A DNA stretch of 64,000 nt from Planctomycetota bacterium (lineage in GTDB: Bacteria; Planctomycetota; UBA1135): the NCBI GenBank assembly GCA_018671175.1, contig JABHIE010000020.1:57115-121114 (forward strand). Reading direction: 5' to 3'. Each line of letters begins with the position of its first letter. Position 1 is the first letter of the stretch. A model generated the notes under the pieces. It was not told the DNA's origin. It saw only the letters and a program-made list of their open reading frames with translations, and did not search any database. The position numbers and the translations under genes are program-made. Positions 26,308-35,587 of the stretch are shown here, piece after piece.

Positions 26308-27298
26308 TGTTTTCAACTGCGGTGTCCTAGCCTTTTTTGCTTGCATGCTAGTTGGGTGCGGAAAGCCTCCTTCCGCTCAAGTGCCAGATAGCATTATTGA
26401 AGTGACCTTGCCAGACTTCCCCTCCACATTGGTTTGCGGGGAGGTTTTTCGAGGAGTACTGAGAGTGGAAAATAAGTGTGCGACAAATGTGACTCTCACA
26501 CAAGCAACGGTAGATTGCTTGTGCAATTTGTCAGATGCGCAACTACCTTCTCTGTCCCTTGAGCCTGGCGCGAGGCTCTCAACTCCAATTACGATTGTTG
26601 GCGGAGTTGGGGATGGAAAATGGGCTTGGAGCGCCGAGGTCGAAGAGGGCGGGAGGCGTCATAAACTCCTAGAAGAACGGTTAATACGGTTTGATAATCC
26701 ATTTGATTTGGAATGGTCGGTGTCTGGCGCTGAATCGGTGACGAGTTACAGTGCTACGGTAGTTGTTGGGGGTAGCAATCCGTTAAGCGTGTTGAAGCTG
26801 AGTATGCAGTCCTCACCACCTGTTGTGATGATGGAGCAAGGGTGGATGTCAGCCACAGACTTCGTAATAGATCTAAGACTCGCGTGGGGCGATGTTGACA
26901 CTTGGATTCTGAAAGGCCTCCCTCAAATGGCCCTTTTGGCCGGGAATCGAGGGGTTATTGTCGGGAATGTCTTTGGATTTGGTCAAGAAGAGGAGCTAGT
27001 CGTAATAGAGTTTGATGAAAGAGGACCTCTAGGTGAGCGCATTGTCACGGAGTCTTTTGCATTACCGACGGAGCTGAAGAAGGTCCATGAATTGGCGATA
27101 ATTGGAGCGGGTGAAATTCATGTTATGCATTGGAGCTTAGACGAGTCATCGAGGCGCCTTCGAGTGGCGCTCTCTGACAGCGAAGCTTTCTCCGGTGACA
27201 GTGAATCTTTACTGTTGATAAAAGGTGAGAGCCTCGATGGTCAAGTGCTGGTGACGGGAAAATGTCTACAGGTAACTCAAGGATTCAAAAATGGGTAG
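26291..27298 (+). CDS. Unknown lipoprotein with DUF1573-like N-terminal domain
   Basis: 335 aa. The leader has the lipobox LVGC, so it is anchored in a membrane. Residues ~40-105 (CGEVFRGVLRVENKCATN, then TVDCLCNLSDAQ and LEPGARLSTPITI) resemble DUF1573, an Ig-like fold common in planctomycete surface proteins whose usual sCGCt motif appears here as DCLCN. The remaining ~200 residues are unassigned. It overlaps the preceding gene by 17 bp. The final codons K-N-G-stop lie inside the second copy of the 54-bp repeat, so the insertion boundary also sets this gene's 3' end. Confidence 0.7.
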   Translation: MRTTNSVFNCGVLAFFACMLVGCGKPPSAQVPDSIIEVTLPDFPSTLVCGEVFRGVLRVENKCATNVTLTQATVDCLCNLSDAQLPSLSLEPGARLSTPITIVGGVGDGKWAWSAEVEEGGRRHKLLEERLIRFDNPFDLEWSVSGAESVTSYSATVVVGGSNPLSVLKLSMQSSPPVVMMEQGWMSATDFVIDLRLAWGDVDTWILKGLPQMALLAGNRGVIVGNVFGFGQEEELVVIEFDERGPLGERIVTESFALPTELKKVHELAIIGAGEIHVMHWSLDESSRRLRVALSDSEAFSGDSESLLLIKGESLDGQVLVTGKCLQVTQGFKNG

Positions 27299-27339
27299 TT
27301 GGCCTAGCTTCACCCCATAAGTTTAGCGGAGCCAGGGAA
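27286..27339. repeat. 54-bp direct repeat, copy 2
   Basis: Identical to 23710-23763 except one base. On the minus strand it keeps the TAAACT, the GTG and nine phnD codons and then runs into a stop after about 15 codons, so it looks like a relic copy of the phnD start. Confidence 0.95.
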
Positions 27340-27398
27340 ACCCCCGACTCCGCCGTATAAAAATCCAATTCCTCCAGGATATGGATGGTTAATAATGA

Positions 27399-28799
27399 CT
27401 ATTGTTCGCCATATTCATCTGATATTTGTGAATAAATATCCTGTCGCTCATAGGATCGGTAATCTGACTCACCCTTGCTCATTTTTGATGCAAGTAAATG
27501 AACCTCTTTACGCATACGCTCATCAACCCGGTGCCTCGCCAGCACACGAATGGCATTGAGCTTTTTCCGATACTCGCGCTCATCATCAAACGCCCTAACC
27601 CACTTCAGCAAAGCCTTGCGCTCATATCGCAACATCACCTGCGCGGTTTCAAAATCACCTGCGCGGTTATACGCAGTCATCTTGCGCGACAACCAAGCCA
27701 GCCACGCATCGGCGACTGAGTGGGCAAACTCTGAGTCAACATCACGCTCAGCCGAAAAATCAAAGCGCGCATTTTGCACCACGAATTGAGTACCTAATGC
27801 CACCTTGCGGTGCGTGCGGTCGAGATCAGGCGAAAGTGCGGCCTCGTCACCGCGCAAGCGATAGTAAACATCGACAGGCAGATCAAAACTCATGCCCTCG
27901 CGCGCATTTTGAAAATCAAGGCGCAACACAATCTCGCGAGTGGCGCCACTCAACAGTACGCCCGCCGAAACTTCAAACACCAAACCCGCATCTGTGCTCA
28001 CCAGCCCGGACGGCATCGTGCCGAGCAAGGAACAATCGACTGCCTGACTTGGCAAAGAAACGCGCACACGGATGTCTTCCGCCCAAATGCGGCCCAAATC
28101 GCCAAACTCGCCCATGACGACCTCGACAATTTCATGCGGATGCTGCGCATCATGCAACATGCCGCCGCCATTTGAGGCGAGCGCGTCGATCTGCTCTTGC
28201 AAGTAGCCCTCGCCAATGCCCACTGCAGATGTGTAAACGCCCTGCTTCAACGCATTAGCCGACTGCTCGCCCAAAAATCCAGGCTCGCAGTTGCCGACAT
28301 TGCCGCCGCCATCGGTCAATAATAGGATGCGATTCATAGCCCCGTCCATTCGCAATTGACTTTTTAAGACGGCATCAAGACCCGCTAGCCAGCCGCCGCC
28401 CAGGGCTGTGCCCCCGCGTGCTCGAATGGCTGCGATCTGTTCCATCGCCCGCCCCTTGCCAGCCGCCGTCATCTCTTCGCCTAACATCAAAGTGCGCACC
28501 TTATTTTCGAAAGTCACAATGCTCAGTACATCTTTATTGTCTAGCGCCTCAATAATCAGGCGTGCTGATTCTTTAGCCTGCTCGAGCGTTGGGCCACGCA
28601 TCGAGCCCGAGTCGTCAATCACCAAAGCCAAATTAAGCGGGGCGCGCTGATTGCCCCGCGCAACAACTTGCTCAGCGGCTGTCATCGACAAAACGACATG
28701 CCGCGTGTTATCACGACCTGCAGCCAAGTTGAGAGAATCAGTTGTGATGAAAAGGCCAGGGTTTGTCGACCCAGCGGGTTGTGTTGAATTAGTAGTCAT
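27399..28799 (-). CDS. vWA domain protein
   Basis: 466 aa, no signal peptide. The von Willebrand A domain (~55-225) has the MIDAS motif DDSGS (62-66), GGTALGGG and LLLTDGGGN, all needed for divalent-cation-dependent ligand binding. A beta-rich domain follows (VRVSLPSQAVDCSLLG ... REIVLRLDFQNAREG), then a charged helical C-terminus (ERKALLKWVRAFDDEREYRKKL). It resembles vWA proteins of the YfbK type without their export signal. Its ATG overlaps the end of the MerR-like gene by 11 bp, so the two are co-transcribed. Partner and function are unknown. Confidence 0.85.
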   Translation of the reverse strand: MTTNSTQPAGSTNPGLFITTDSLNLAAGRDNTRHVVLSMTAAEQVVARGNQRAPLNLALVIDDSGSMRGPTLEQAKESARLIIEALDNKDVLSIVTFENKVRTLMLGEEMTAAGKGRAMEQIAAIRARGGTALGGGWLAGLDAVLKSQLRMDGAMNRILLLTDGGGNVGNCEPGFLGEQSANALKQGVYTSAVGIGEGYLQEQIDALASNGGGMLHDAQHPHEIVEVVMGEFGDLGRIWAEDIRVRVSLPSQAVDCSLLGTMPSGLVSTDAGLVFEVSAGVLLSGATREIVLRLDFQNAREGMSFDLPVDVYYRLRGDEAALSPDLDRTHRKVALGTQFVVQNARFDFSAERDVDSEFAHSVADAWLAWLSRKMTAYNRAGDFETAQVMLRYERKALLKWVRAFDDEREYRKKLNAIRVLARHRVDERMRKEVHLLASKMSKGESDYRSYERQDIYSQISDEYGEQ

Positions 28800-29517
28800 T
28801 GTTGTCTTCCTCCTTAGGATTCATGATTAAGTTGCGGAGGTAATCCGCGATGATTTCAAATTGGTAAAGCTCTTTTTCGGTCATGCCACCAACGCGCACG
28901 CGCAGCTCTACATCGGGTGTAATTGGAATACTCGACCAAGACTCGGCCTTTGCCCGTGCCTGTGGCTTGCGGCCCTTGACAGCCATTTGCAGAATGTCAG
29001 TTAACCGCTCAATGGCAGATTCTTCCGCACCCTTAGTCGCAGTTGTAGATTCGAGTGGGCCAGCACCTGCCCAACTCGCACTTTGCTGCATATTGCTTAA
29101 TTGGTTTTCGGACGGCGCCTCTTGGAAAGCAATGCCTGCTACAGGCTCTTGACCCGGCTCAAGCGAAGCCAAGCCAAGCATTGCCTGCTTACTCGAATAA
29201 AATTTACTCAGCAGCTCAGGTGAGCAAGTCGAAGGGTCAACGAGCTCAACAGGCTCGCGGCCCTCAGCAATGGCCACGATATTGCTCTCGGGCAACGAAA
29301 TCAGCATCTGGCGGATTTGATCGAGTGGCACTTTGGCCGCTCGACGAACGGCCTGCACAAATTGAACGCGCGTCAAATGCACGCGCCCATACTGAGCGTA
29401 GCGCCCGCGTTTTTGGGCCCCAGGGATGAGCCCACGCTCAATCCAGGCGCGAATTGTTCGGGGCTCGACACCCGTGAGGTCGGCAAGTTCGTTGAGGCTG
29501 TAGGTGAGATAACCCAT
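28789..29517 (-). CDS. MerR-type helix-turn-helix regulator
   Basis: 242 aa. The N-terminal winged helix (YSLNELADLTGVEPRTIRAWIERGLIPG, residues ~5-32) is typical MerR, followed by a short dimerisation region (RRAAKVPLDQIRQMLI). The long C-terminal part (~100-242) has no metal-binding Cys cluster and ends EKELYQFEIIADYLRNLIM, a possible helical interaction domain. It overlaps the vWA gene, suggesting a regulator paired with its target or partner. The start is the ATG at 29517; a GTG two codons earlier would fall within the six-base spacer after the -10 hexamer. Confidence 0.85.
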   Translation of the reverse strand: MGYLTYSLNELADLTGVEPRTIRAWIERGLIPGAQKRGRYAQYGRVHLTRVQFVQAVRRAAKVPLDQIRQMLISLPESNIVAIAEGREPVELVDPSTCSPELLSKFYSSKQAMLGLASLEPGQEPVAGIAFQEAPSENQLSNMQQSASWAGAGPLESTTATKGAEESAIERLTDILQMAVKGRKPQARAKAESWSSIPITPDVELRVRVGGMTEKELYQFEIIADYLRNLIMNPKEEDNNDY

Positions 29518-29828
29518 GCCCACAATTTAACACGCCATGTCGCATTGTCAAGTAAAAACCCTCCCATTCCGCCATTGTCGCTAATCTACAGGGATTTTCG
29601 ATTGAATTCAATGCGCCATTTAACGGCCATTCCTTGCAACTCCGCTCCCGCACGCCAAATCCAACTTCCTTGAAGGGGCGTGATAGAAATCTGCCAAATT
29701 CCTCCGATTTAGCCTAGGTTTCCCCTCCATTTGGGGTTATCTTTCCGAACCGAACCTGATGGTTGCTGTTTAGCGCAACTCTCAACCCCTTTCCCCGTGC
29801 TCCTTGAGCCAACCCAACTCCCTTAGAC
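29518..29828. other. Intergenic region between the divergent merR-like gene and gdhA
   Basis: 311 bp without a gene. It holds the merR-side promoter at 29524-29551 and a 12-bp palindrome ATTGAATTCAAT at 29601-29612 that could be an operator. No -10 element stands close to the gdhA start, so gdhA probably has a true 5' untranslated leader. No RNA gene is seen. Confidence 0.5.
29524..29551 (-). promoter_or_regulatory. Promoter of the merR-like/vWA unit
   Basis: Minus strand: perfect -35 TTGACA at 29551-29546, 16-bp spacer, -10 TAAATT at 29529-29524, then six bases to the ATG at 29517. Transcription would begin at or next to the start codon, so the mRNA should be leaderless. This is the clearest case in the window because the -35 is also present. 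Confidence 0.6.
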
Positions 29829-31193
29829 ATGTCTGATCTCGTCAAAGATCTCATGGCGAAAGTCATTGCCAAGAACCCGGCCGAGCCCGAGTTCCACCAA
29901 GCTGTTGAAGAGGTTGTCACCTCTCTCTCCAGTGTCCTCGAAGCTCACCCCGAGTTCGCAAGCGCCAAGATTCTTGAGCGCATTGTCGAGCCCGAGCGCG
30001 TGATTATGTTCCGCGTCCCCTGGATGGACGACTCCGGCGAAACTCATGTTCAAAAGGGTTTTCGCGTAGAGTTCAACTCAGCTATCGGCCCTTACAAAGG
30101 TGGCCTTCGTTTCCACCCCTCCGTCAACTTGGGCATCCTCAAGTTTCTCGGTTTCGAGCAAGTCTTCAAAAACGCCCTGACCACGCTGCCTATGGGTGGC
30201 GGTAAAGGCGGCTCTGACTTTGACCCTAAAGGCAAGTCTGACAACGAAGTCATGCGCTTCTGCCAAAGCTTCATGACTGAGCTCTGCCGTCATATCGGCC
30301 AAAACACTGATGTCCCTGCTGGCGACATTGGCGTTGGTGGCCGCGAGATTGGTTTCATGTTTGGTCAATACAAGCGCATCCGCAACGAGTTTGTGGGCGT
30401 CCTGACCGGCAAGGCTCTCAACTGGGGTGGCTCTTTGATTCGCCCTGAGGCTACCGGTTACGGCACCGTTTACTTTGCCCAAAACATGCTCAAGGCTCAC
30501 AACGGCGACCTTGCCGGCAAGACTTGCTTGGTTTCAGGTTCAGGCAATGTGGCTCAGTACACCATCGAAAAGATCAACGATCTTGGCGGCAAAGCCATCA
30601 GCGTTTCTGACTCGGGTGGTTACATCCTTGATACCGATGGCATCGATGCCGAAAAGCTCGCTTACATCATGGATCTCAAAAATGTCCGTCGTGGCCGCAT
30701 CAGCGAGTACGCCGACAAGTATCCAAGCGCGGTTTACACAAAGCTCAATGCCGAGCTTGATCACAACCCACTCTGGGACAACGCATGTGATTGCGCGTTC
30801 CCAAGTGCAACTCAAAACGAGATTAATGGCGTCGACGCCAAGAACCTTGTCGAGAAAGGCTGCATGCTCGTTGCCGAGGGTGCAAACATGCCAACCACAC
30901 CAGAGGGCATCGATGTCTACATGGCCAAAGAGGGCTTCCTCTACGGTCCAGGCAAAGCCGCCAACGCCGGTGGTGTTGCCGTTTCTGGTTTGGAAATGAC
31001 TCAAAACTCACAACGCCTTGCTTGGACTCGCGAAGAAGTCGACAACAAGCTCAAGACGATCATGCAAGACATCCACGATGCTGCTTTCGACGCCGCCGCG
31101 CAATACGGCACGCCGAGCAACTATGTGAATGGCGCCAACATCGCTGGCTTCCTCAAGGTCGCCAACTCGATGCTGGATCAAGGTCTGGTTTAG
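29829..31193 (+). CDS. gdhA: NADP-type glutamate dehydrogenase
   Basis: 454 aa, the length of the hexameric NADP-dependent enzyme. Family motifs are GPYKGGLRFHPSVN, the catalytic-lysine region LPMGGGKGGSDFDPKGKSDN, GDIGVGGREIGF, the nucleotide-binding CLVSGSGNVAQYTIEK and the C-terminal YGTPSNYVNGANIAGFLKVA. It makes glutamate from 2-oxoglutarate and ammonium in the cytoplasm. It stands alone, with a strong terminator 36 nt downstream. Unlike many genes here it has no TAnnnT near the start. Its codons are strongly biased towards C-ending forms, as expected for high expression. Confidence 0.97.
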   Translation: MSDLVKDLMAKVIAKNPAEPEFHQAVEEVVTSLSSVLEAHPEFASAKILERIVEPERVIMFRVPWMDDSGETHVQKGFRVEFNSAIGPYKGGLRFHPSVNLGILKFLGFEQVFKNALTTLPMGGGKGGSDFDPKGKSDNEVMRFCQSFMTELCRHIGQNTDVPAGDIGVGGREIGFMFGQYKRIRNEFVGVLTGKALNWGGSLIRPEATGYGTVYFAQNMLKAHNGDLAGKTCLVSGSGNVAQYTIEKINDLGGKAISVSDSGGYILDTDGIDAEKLAYIMDLKNVRRGRISEYADKYPSAVYTKLNAELDHNPLWDNACDCAFPSATQNEINGVDAKNLVEKGCMLVAEGANMPTTPEGIDVYMAKEGFLYGPGKAANAGGVAVSGLEMTQNSQRLAWTREEVDNKLKTIMQDIHDAAFDAAAQYGTPSNYVNGANIAGFLKVANSMLDQGLV

Positions 31194-31228
31194 TGTTTTA
31201 ATTCGGGTGTTGATTCACCCAATACGCA

Positions 31229-31264
31229 GCAGGCGCAAGGTTTTCCTTGCGCCTGCTTGCTTTT
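31229..31264 (+). terminator. Rho-independent terminator after gdhA
   Basis: A 12-bp perfect stem (GCAGGCGCAAGG / CCTTGCGCCTGC) with loop TTTT, followed by TTGCTTTT. Confidence 0.85.
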
Positions 31265-31292
31265 GAAGTAACGGATGGCAACTTGTTTGCCT

Positions 31293-31298
31293 TATGAT
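31293..31298 (+). promoter_or_regulatory. -10-like TATGAT, 6 nt before the start at 31305
   Basis: TATGAT, six bases, then ATG. It supports the start at 31305 over the in-frame ATG at 31275, which lies upstream of the hexamer. Confidence 0.45.
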
Positions 31299-31304
31299 GC
31301 GTTT

Positions 31305-31976
31305 ATGCAACCCCTACTCATCATCCTCGGAATTGCAGCCATCATTGGGCTCATTTACTGGAGTTATATTCAAACCAAAAAACGGCGCGAGGCATTCCAG
31401 GCATGGGCGGCGGCGCAAGACGGCTGGAGTTATTCGCAAGAACGCCGTCGTGATGTTTACAACCAATATCGGTTTCTCGACAAAATGCGACAAGGGAGTA
31501 ATCATTACTCTTTTGACCATCTTTCCGGCACCTTGAGTGGTTATGAGGCGCGGGCGTTTAACTTTCATTACGAGACGCACTCCACTGACTCAAAAGGGAA
31601 TCGCCAAACGCATCATCATCATTTCGGGGTGATTTTAATTCACATTGAGCGTGAGTTTCCTGAGTTGCGCCTTCACCCTGAGGGCTTGCTTTCAAAATTG
31701 GGTCAAATGCTCGGCTACGACGACATCGATTTTGAGTCGATTGAGTTTTCGAAAAAATTCAGTGTACGCAGTAAAGACAAAAAGTTTGCCTTTGATTTTT
31801 GCAACACGGGCATGATGGAATACCTCCTTAAATACCCCAAGATCGCGCTTGAGATTGAGGGCGACACTCTTGCGATTTACGACAGCAATATGCTGCACGC
31901 CGAAGAGCTCGACGCTTTCTTTAGCCAGCTCTTACACATTCGGAAACTCATGCCCGATTTCCTTTTCCGCGCTTAA
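31305..31976 (+). CDS. Unknown membrane-anchored protein (DUF3137-like)
   Basis: 223 aa with one N-terminal membrane helix (LLIILGIAAIIGLIYWSYI) and a soluble domain. The domain begins with WAAAQDGWSYSQERR and contains LSGTLSGYEARAFNFHYET, HHHHFGVILIHIEREFPELRL and IALEIEGDTLAIYDSNML. This layout is like DUF3137-type proteins that often stand next to lemA, and here the next gene is lemA, 18 nt downstream. A run of His (THHHHF) is odd. The function is unknown; a role in the cell envelope together with LemA is an inference. Confidence 0.75.
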   Translation: MQPLLIILGIAAIIGLIYWSYIQTKKRREAFQAWAAAQDGWSYSQERRRDVYNQYRFLDKMRQGSNHYSFDHLSGTLSGYEARAFNFHYETHSTDSKGNRQTHHHHFGVILIHIEREFPELRLHPEGLLSKLGQMLGYDDIDFESIEFSKKFSVRSKDKKFAFDFCNTGMMEYLLKYPKIALEIEGDTLAIYDSNMLHAEELDAFFSQLLHIRKLMPDFLFRA

Positions 31977-31982
31977 TTCGAT

Positions 31983-31988
31983 TAGAAT
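31983..31988 (+). promoter_or_regulatory. -10-like TAGAAT, 6 nt before lemA
   Basis: TAGAAT, six bases, then the ATG of lemA at 31995. Confidence 0.45.
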
Positions 31989-31994
31989 CTCATC

Positions 31995-32543
31995 ATGTGG
32001 ATACCCCTTGTCATCGCTGCCCTCATCCCCCTCATTTTGATCGGGATGTACAACGGGCTTGTTTCCATCCGTAATCAATGTGATGAGGCGTGGTCGAATA
32101 TCGACACTGAGCTCAAGCGGCGTTATGAGTTGATTCCTAATCTAGTGAATACCGTCAAAGGGTTTGCCAAGCACGAACGAGAGCTGCTTCAAGAAGTGAC
32201 CGCCATGCGCGAAAAAGCGTCAAGCAATGATGGCAGCATTGCATCGCAAGCGGCCGATGAAAGCGCACTTCAAGGTGTGCTTTCCAAACTCATGGTGCGG
32301 CTTGAGGCTTACCCTGAAGTGAAAGCGAGCCCCAATTTTCTTGAGCTGCAAAGCGAGCTGTCCAACACTGAAAACCGCATTCAGGCGGCTTTGCGCTTTT
32401 ATAACGGCAACATCCGCGCCAATAATAATAAGGTGCAGCAGTTTCCATCTAACATCATTGCTGGCATGTTTGGTTTTCAACTCCGTGAGTTTTTTGAGCT
32501 TGATATCCCTGAGGCTCGCATCGTGCCAAAGGTCGAGTTTTAA
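31995..32543 (+). CDS. lemA: LemA family protein
   Basis: 182 aa with an N-terminal membrane helix (WIPLVIAALIPLILIGMYNG). It has the LemA signature: NQCDEAWSNIDTELKRRYELIPNLVNTVKGFAKHE, then LEAYPEVKASPNFLELQSELSNTENRIQAALRFYN and FPSNIIAGMFGF. It forms a helical bundle outside the membrane. Its biochemical role is not known. It is paired with the DUF3137-like gene upstream. Confidence 0.95.
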   Translation: MWIPLVIAALIPLILIGMYNGLVSIRNQCDEAWSNIDTELKRRYELIPNLVNTVKGFAKHERELLQEVTAMREKASSNDGSIASQAADESALQGVLSKLMVRLEAYPEVKASPNFLELQSELSNTENRIQAALRFYNGNIRANNNKVQQFPSNIIAGMFGFQLREFFELDIPEARIVPKVEF

Positions 32544-32606
32544 TTCAATCTAGTTTTCGGCAGGCTTAATAGGGCTTCCGCCACACGCCCGCCTATCATA
32601 AATAGC

Positions 32607-35587
32607 GTGGAAGCAAGTGCTAGACAACAACACGCCCCGGGCAAGGGGCCTCGCATGCAGGGTTTTGAAAACCTCATGCCTTATCGCGTGCGCGAGGTTT
32701 TGCTTGTATCGAGCCTCTACGACTCCTTCACCTTCCAAGAAGACGGCCAGGCGAGTGATCCGCTTCTATCTGATTACGCCGAGTTAAACCTCCGCTACGC
32801 ACCGCGAGTGAAGCGAGTGTCGACGGGCGCCGAAGCTCTCGAAGAGCTCAATGAACATGGGCGTTATGACTTAATTCTCGTCACACCCCAACTCGGCGCC
32901 GTGAGTGCCGTTGAGTTTGCCGAGGAAGTCCGCAGCGAATTTGGCGCCATCCCGATGGTTTTGCTGGGCTATGACGCAGCCAGTATTGATGCGCTTCTGG
33001 CCTGCACCGACTGCAACCCCTTCGACCACACTTGCGTCTGGAATGGCGACAGCCGCCTGATGTTGGCGACGATTAAGCTCATCGAAGACCAAGCTAATTT
33101 TGCGCATGATTCTGCGCGAGTCGGGGTGCAGGCCGTACTGCTCGTCGAAGATTCAGTTAACTTCCTGTCGATTTATCTACCGATTCTATTTACTGAAATG
33201 ATGGCACAATCACAGCATGTCATCACAGAGGGCGCAAACCTCGCTCATAAATTATTGCGCCTGCGCGCGCGACCCAAAGTCATCCTTGCGAAAGACCTTG
33301 AGACGGCCCATAAATTATTTGAAGAGCATCACGAAAATCTGCTCGGAGTTATTTCTGATGCCAGTTTCCCTGCGACACCTGCCGGAAAGCCCATTGATGA
33401 TTCGGGTTTTCAATTTGTACGCACCGTCAAAGAAAAGTACCCCGACATGCCCGTCTTGGTGCAGTCATCCGAAAGCAAAAACCGCGATTGGGCAGAGGCG
33501 CTCGAGGCCTCTTTCCTCGACAAAAAAACACCTAGGCTGCACCGCGCCATCCGTCGCTTTATGCTCGACAATTTTGGCTTTGGCCCGTTTGTTTTTCGCG
33601 CACCAGACGGCTCTGAGGTCGGCATTGCCGAAGACACTCACGAGATGGAGGAAGTCGTACGCAACCTCCCCGTCGAGTCTCTTTTGTATCACGCGGTGCG
33701 TAATGAATTCTCGCTTTGGCTGCGCGCCCGAACCGAATTTCAACTTGCCGAGCGCATTGCCAATCGTCGCGTTTCTGATTTTGCAAACGCAGAAGAGCTG
33801 CGCGATTTCTTGCTCGCAGAGTTACTCGAAGCTCGTCGCGAATCTCAACGCGGCGCGATTGCAGATTTTGATCGCCGGCATTTTGACAACACCGCTTCCA
33901 TTTCTCGGATTGGGCACGGGTCACTCGGCGGCAAGGCTCGAGGCTTGGCCTTCCTGAATTACATGTTGTCGATGTATCGCATCGGCGACACGCACGAAAA
34001 TGTGCGCATCACGGTGCCGCCCGCTGTTGTCATCACGACCGACCAATTCGACCGCTTCCTTATCGAAAACAACATCAGCATTGAGACTGTCAGCGGCATT
34101 GACGACCAAGCTGTGCGAGATGTTTTTGCGAAAGCGAGTCTCCCACGCAACCTTGTCGAAGACTTGCGCGCATACCTCAAAGTCGTGCGCAAACCGATTG
34201 CTGTGCGCTCATCGTCTTTGCTCGAAGACAGCCACAATCAACCGTTTGCAGGCATTTATGAGACTTTGATGCTCCCCAACGAGCGAGCCGACATCAATGA
34301 ACGATTGCGGGCACTTTGCCACGCTGTAAAGTTGGTTTACGCTTCGACCTACTCCGAGCGCGCCTGCACTTACATCGACGCCACTTCGTATCACCACGAG
34401 GAAGAAAAGATGGGCGTCATTTGCAAGAGCTATTTGGCCGAGCTCGTGCTTCCAATTCGTGCTATCCAACTTTGGCGGGCGTGGCCTGCTCGATCAATCA
34501 CTACCCGCACGGCCCCGTAAAGCCCGAAGACGGCGTTTGCCAGATTGCGCTTGGTCTCGGTGCAACGGTTGTCAGCGGTGCTGGCGGTTTGCGCTTTTGC
34601 CCAAAACACCCACGGCACTTGCCGCAGTTTTCGCTGGTTGATGACATCCTGAAAAATGCGCAGCGTGATTTTTACGCTTTAAAACATGATTGCAAGTGCG
34701 ACATCTGCGTGCCTGAAGTTTGCATGCAGCCAACGCGTTTCCCGATTCAACTTGCTGACCAAGACGGCGTCCTTGCAAAAGTGGGCTCGGTTTTTTCACC
34801 TGAAAACGGAAGTATTTACGACGGCGTTTCCAGACCGGGTGTGCGCCTGGTGAGCTTTGCGAGCATCTTAAAACATGGCGTTTTCCCGTTGCCAGAGCTC
34901 ATTGATGAAGTCTTGCAAGCTGGCGCTTGGGGCATGGGTACAGCAGTCGAAATTGAGTTTGCTGCAGACCTTGACGGCCCGCGTGACGAGCCGCGTGAGC
35001 TAGCCCTTTTGCAGATGCGCCCTATGGTGGTTTCGCAAGAACAGGTCAGCGTTGATTTAACTGAGTTTGACGGCGACCAGTCGGTCGTCACGAGTCTTCG
35101 CGCACTAGGCAACGGCCGCACCACCGGGATTCATGATGTGCTATTCGTCGACCCCGAAATTTTTGAGCGCAGTGATTCCCGCAAGACCGCGGCAAGCGTT
35201 GGCGAATTTAATGCCACCCTGCGTGCAAAAGGCCACCCCTACTTGCTCATCGGCCCAGGCCGTTGGGGTTCGAGCGATTCATGGTTGGGCATCCCCGTCG
35301 AATGGGGCCAAATCGCCGGCGCGAAAACGGTCATTGAGTGCGGCTTTGAAGATTTCAAAGTCGAGCCATCAGAGGGCTCGCACTTTTTCCACAACATGAC
35401 CTCTTTTGGTGTTGGCTACATGACGGTCAACCCTGAGCACGACGACGGCAGTTTAGACCTTAAATGGTTGCGCCAACAAGAGGTCGTGCGCGAGGGTGCA
35501 AATGGCCTGAAATGGCTGCGGCTGGCCCAACCTTTGTCGATACTTATCGACGGCCGAACCAGCCACGGTGTAGTTGTTAAAGGTTAG
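32607..35587 (+). pseudogene. PEP/pyruvate-binding (PEP synthase-like) protein with receiver-like domains, frameshifted
   Basis: Two overlapping frames encode one protein. Frame 1 (32607-34520) has an N-terminal receiver-like domain (REVLLVSSLYDSFTFQEDG), a second one (AVLLVEDSVNFLSIYLPILF) and the start of a PPDK_N ATP-grasp domain (GHGSLGGKARGLAFLNYML, KPIAVRSSSLLED). Frame 2 continues the same domain (YPTLAGVACSINHYPHGPVK, EDGVCQIALGLGATVV) to 35587. The shift lies near 34446-34462. The start may be GTG at 32607, with TATCAT seven bases before it, or ATG 32655, which has AAGGGG upstream. It may be a decayed gene or a sequencing error. Confidence 0.8.
34446..34462 (+). other. Frameshift site in the PEP synthase-like gene
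   Basis: One added G after the GTG at 34446-34448 would read E-L-V-A-S-N-S-C-Y-P-T-L-A-G and join both halves smoothly. No slippery heptamer is visible, which argues against programmed frameshifting. Confidence 0.7.

Larger units (their letters stand above)
23764..27339. mobile_element. Possible inserted cassette with three exported-protein genes, bounded by 54-bp direct repeats
   Basis: The segment between the two 54-bp repeats is visibly AT-richer than its flanks. Its three genes all run on the plus strand, against the minus-strand genes on both sides. If it is removed along with one repeat copy, the vWA/MerR pair and the phnD operon become neighbours in the same orientation. No transposase, integrase or terminal inverted repeat is seen, so the mode of insertion is unknown. 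The repeat-bounded structure is observed; the mobility is inferred. Confidence 0.4.

Noticed and set aside
34316..34460. Start of the second PEP synthase-like ORF at 34316 as a real gene start
   Set aside because: The first ~48 residues in that frame (basic, Arg/His-rich) do not resemble the domain; similarity begins only at the frameshift point, where frame 1 loses it.
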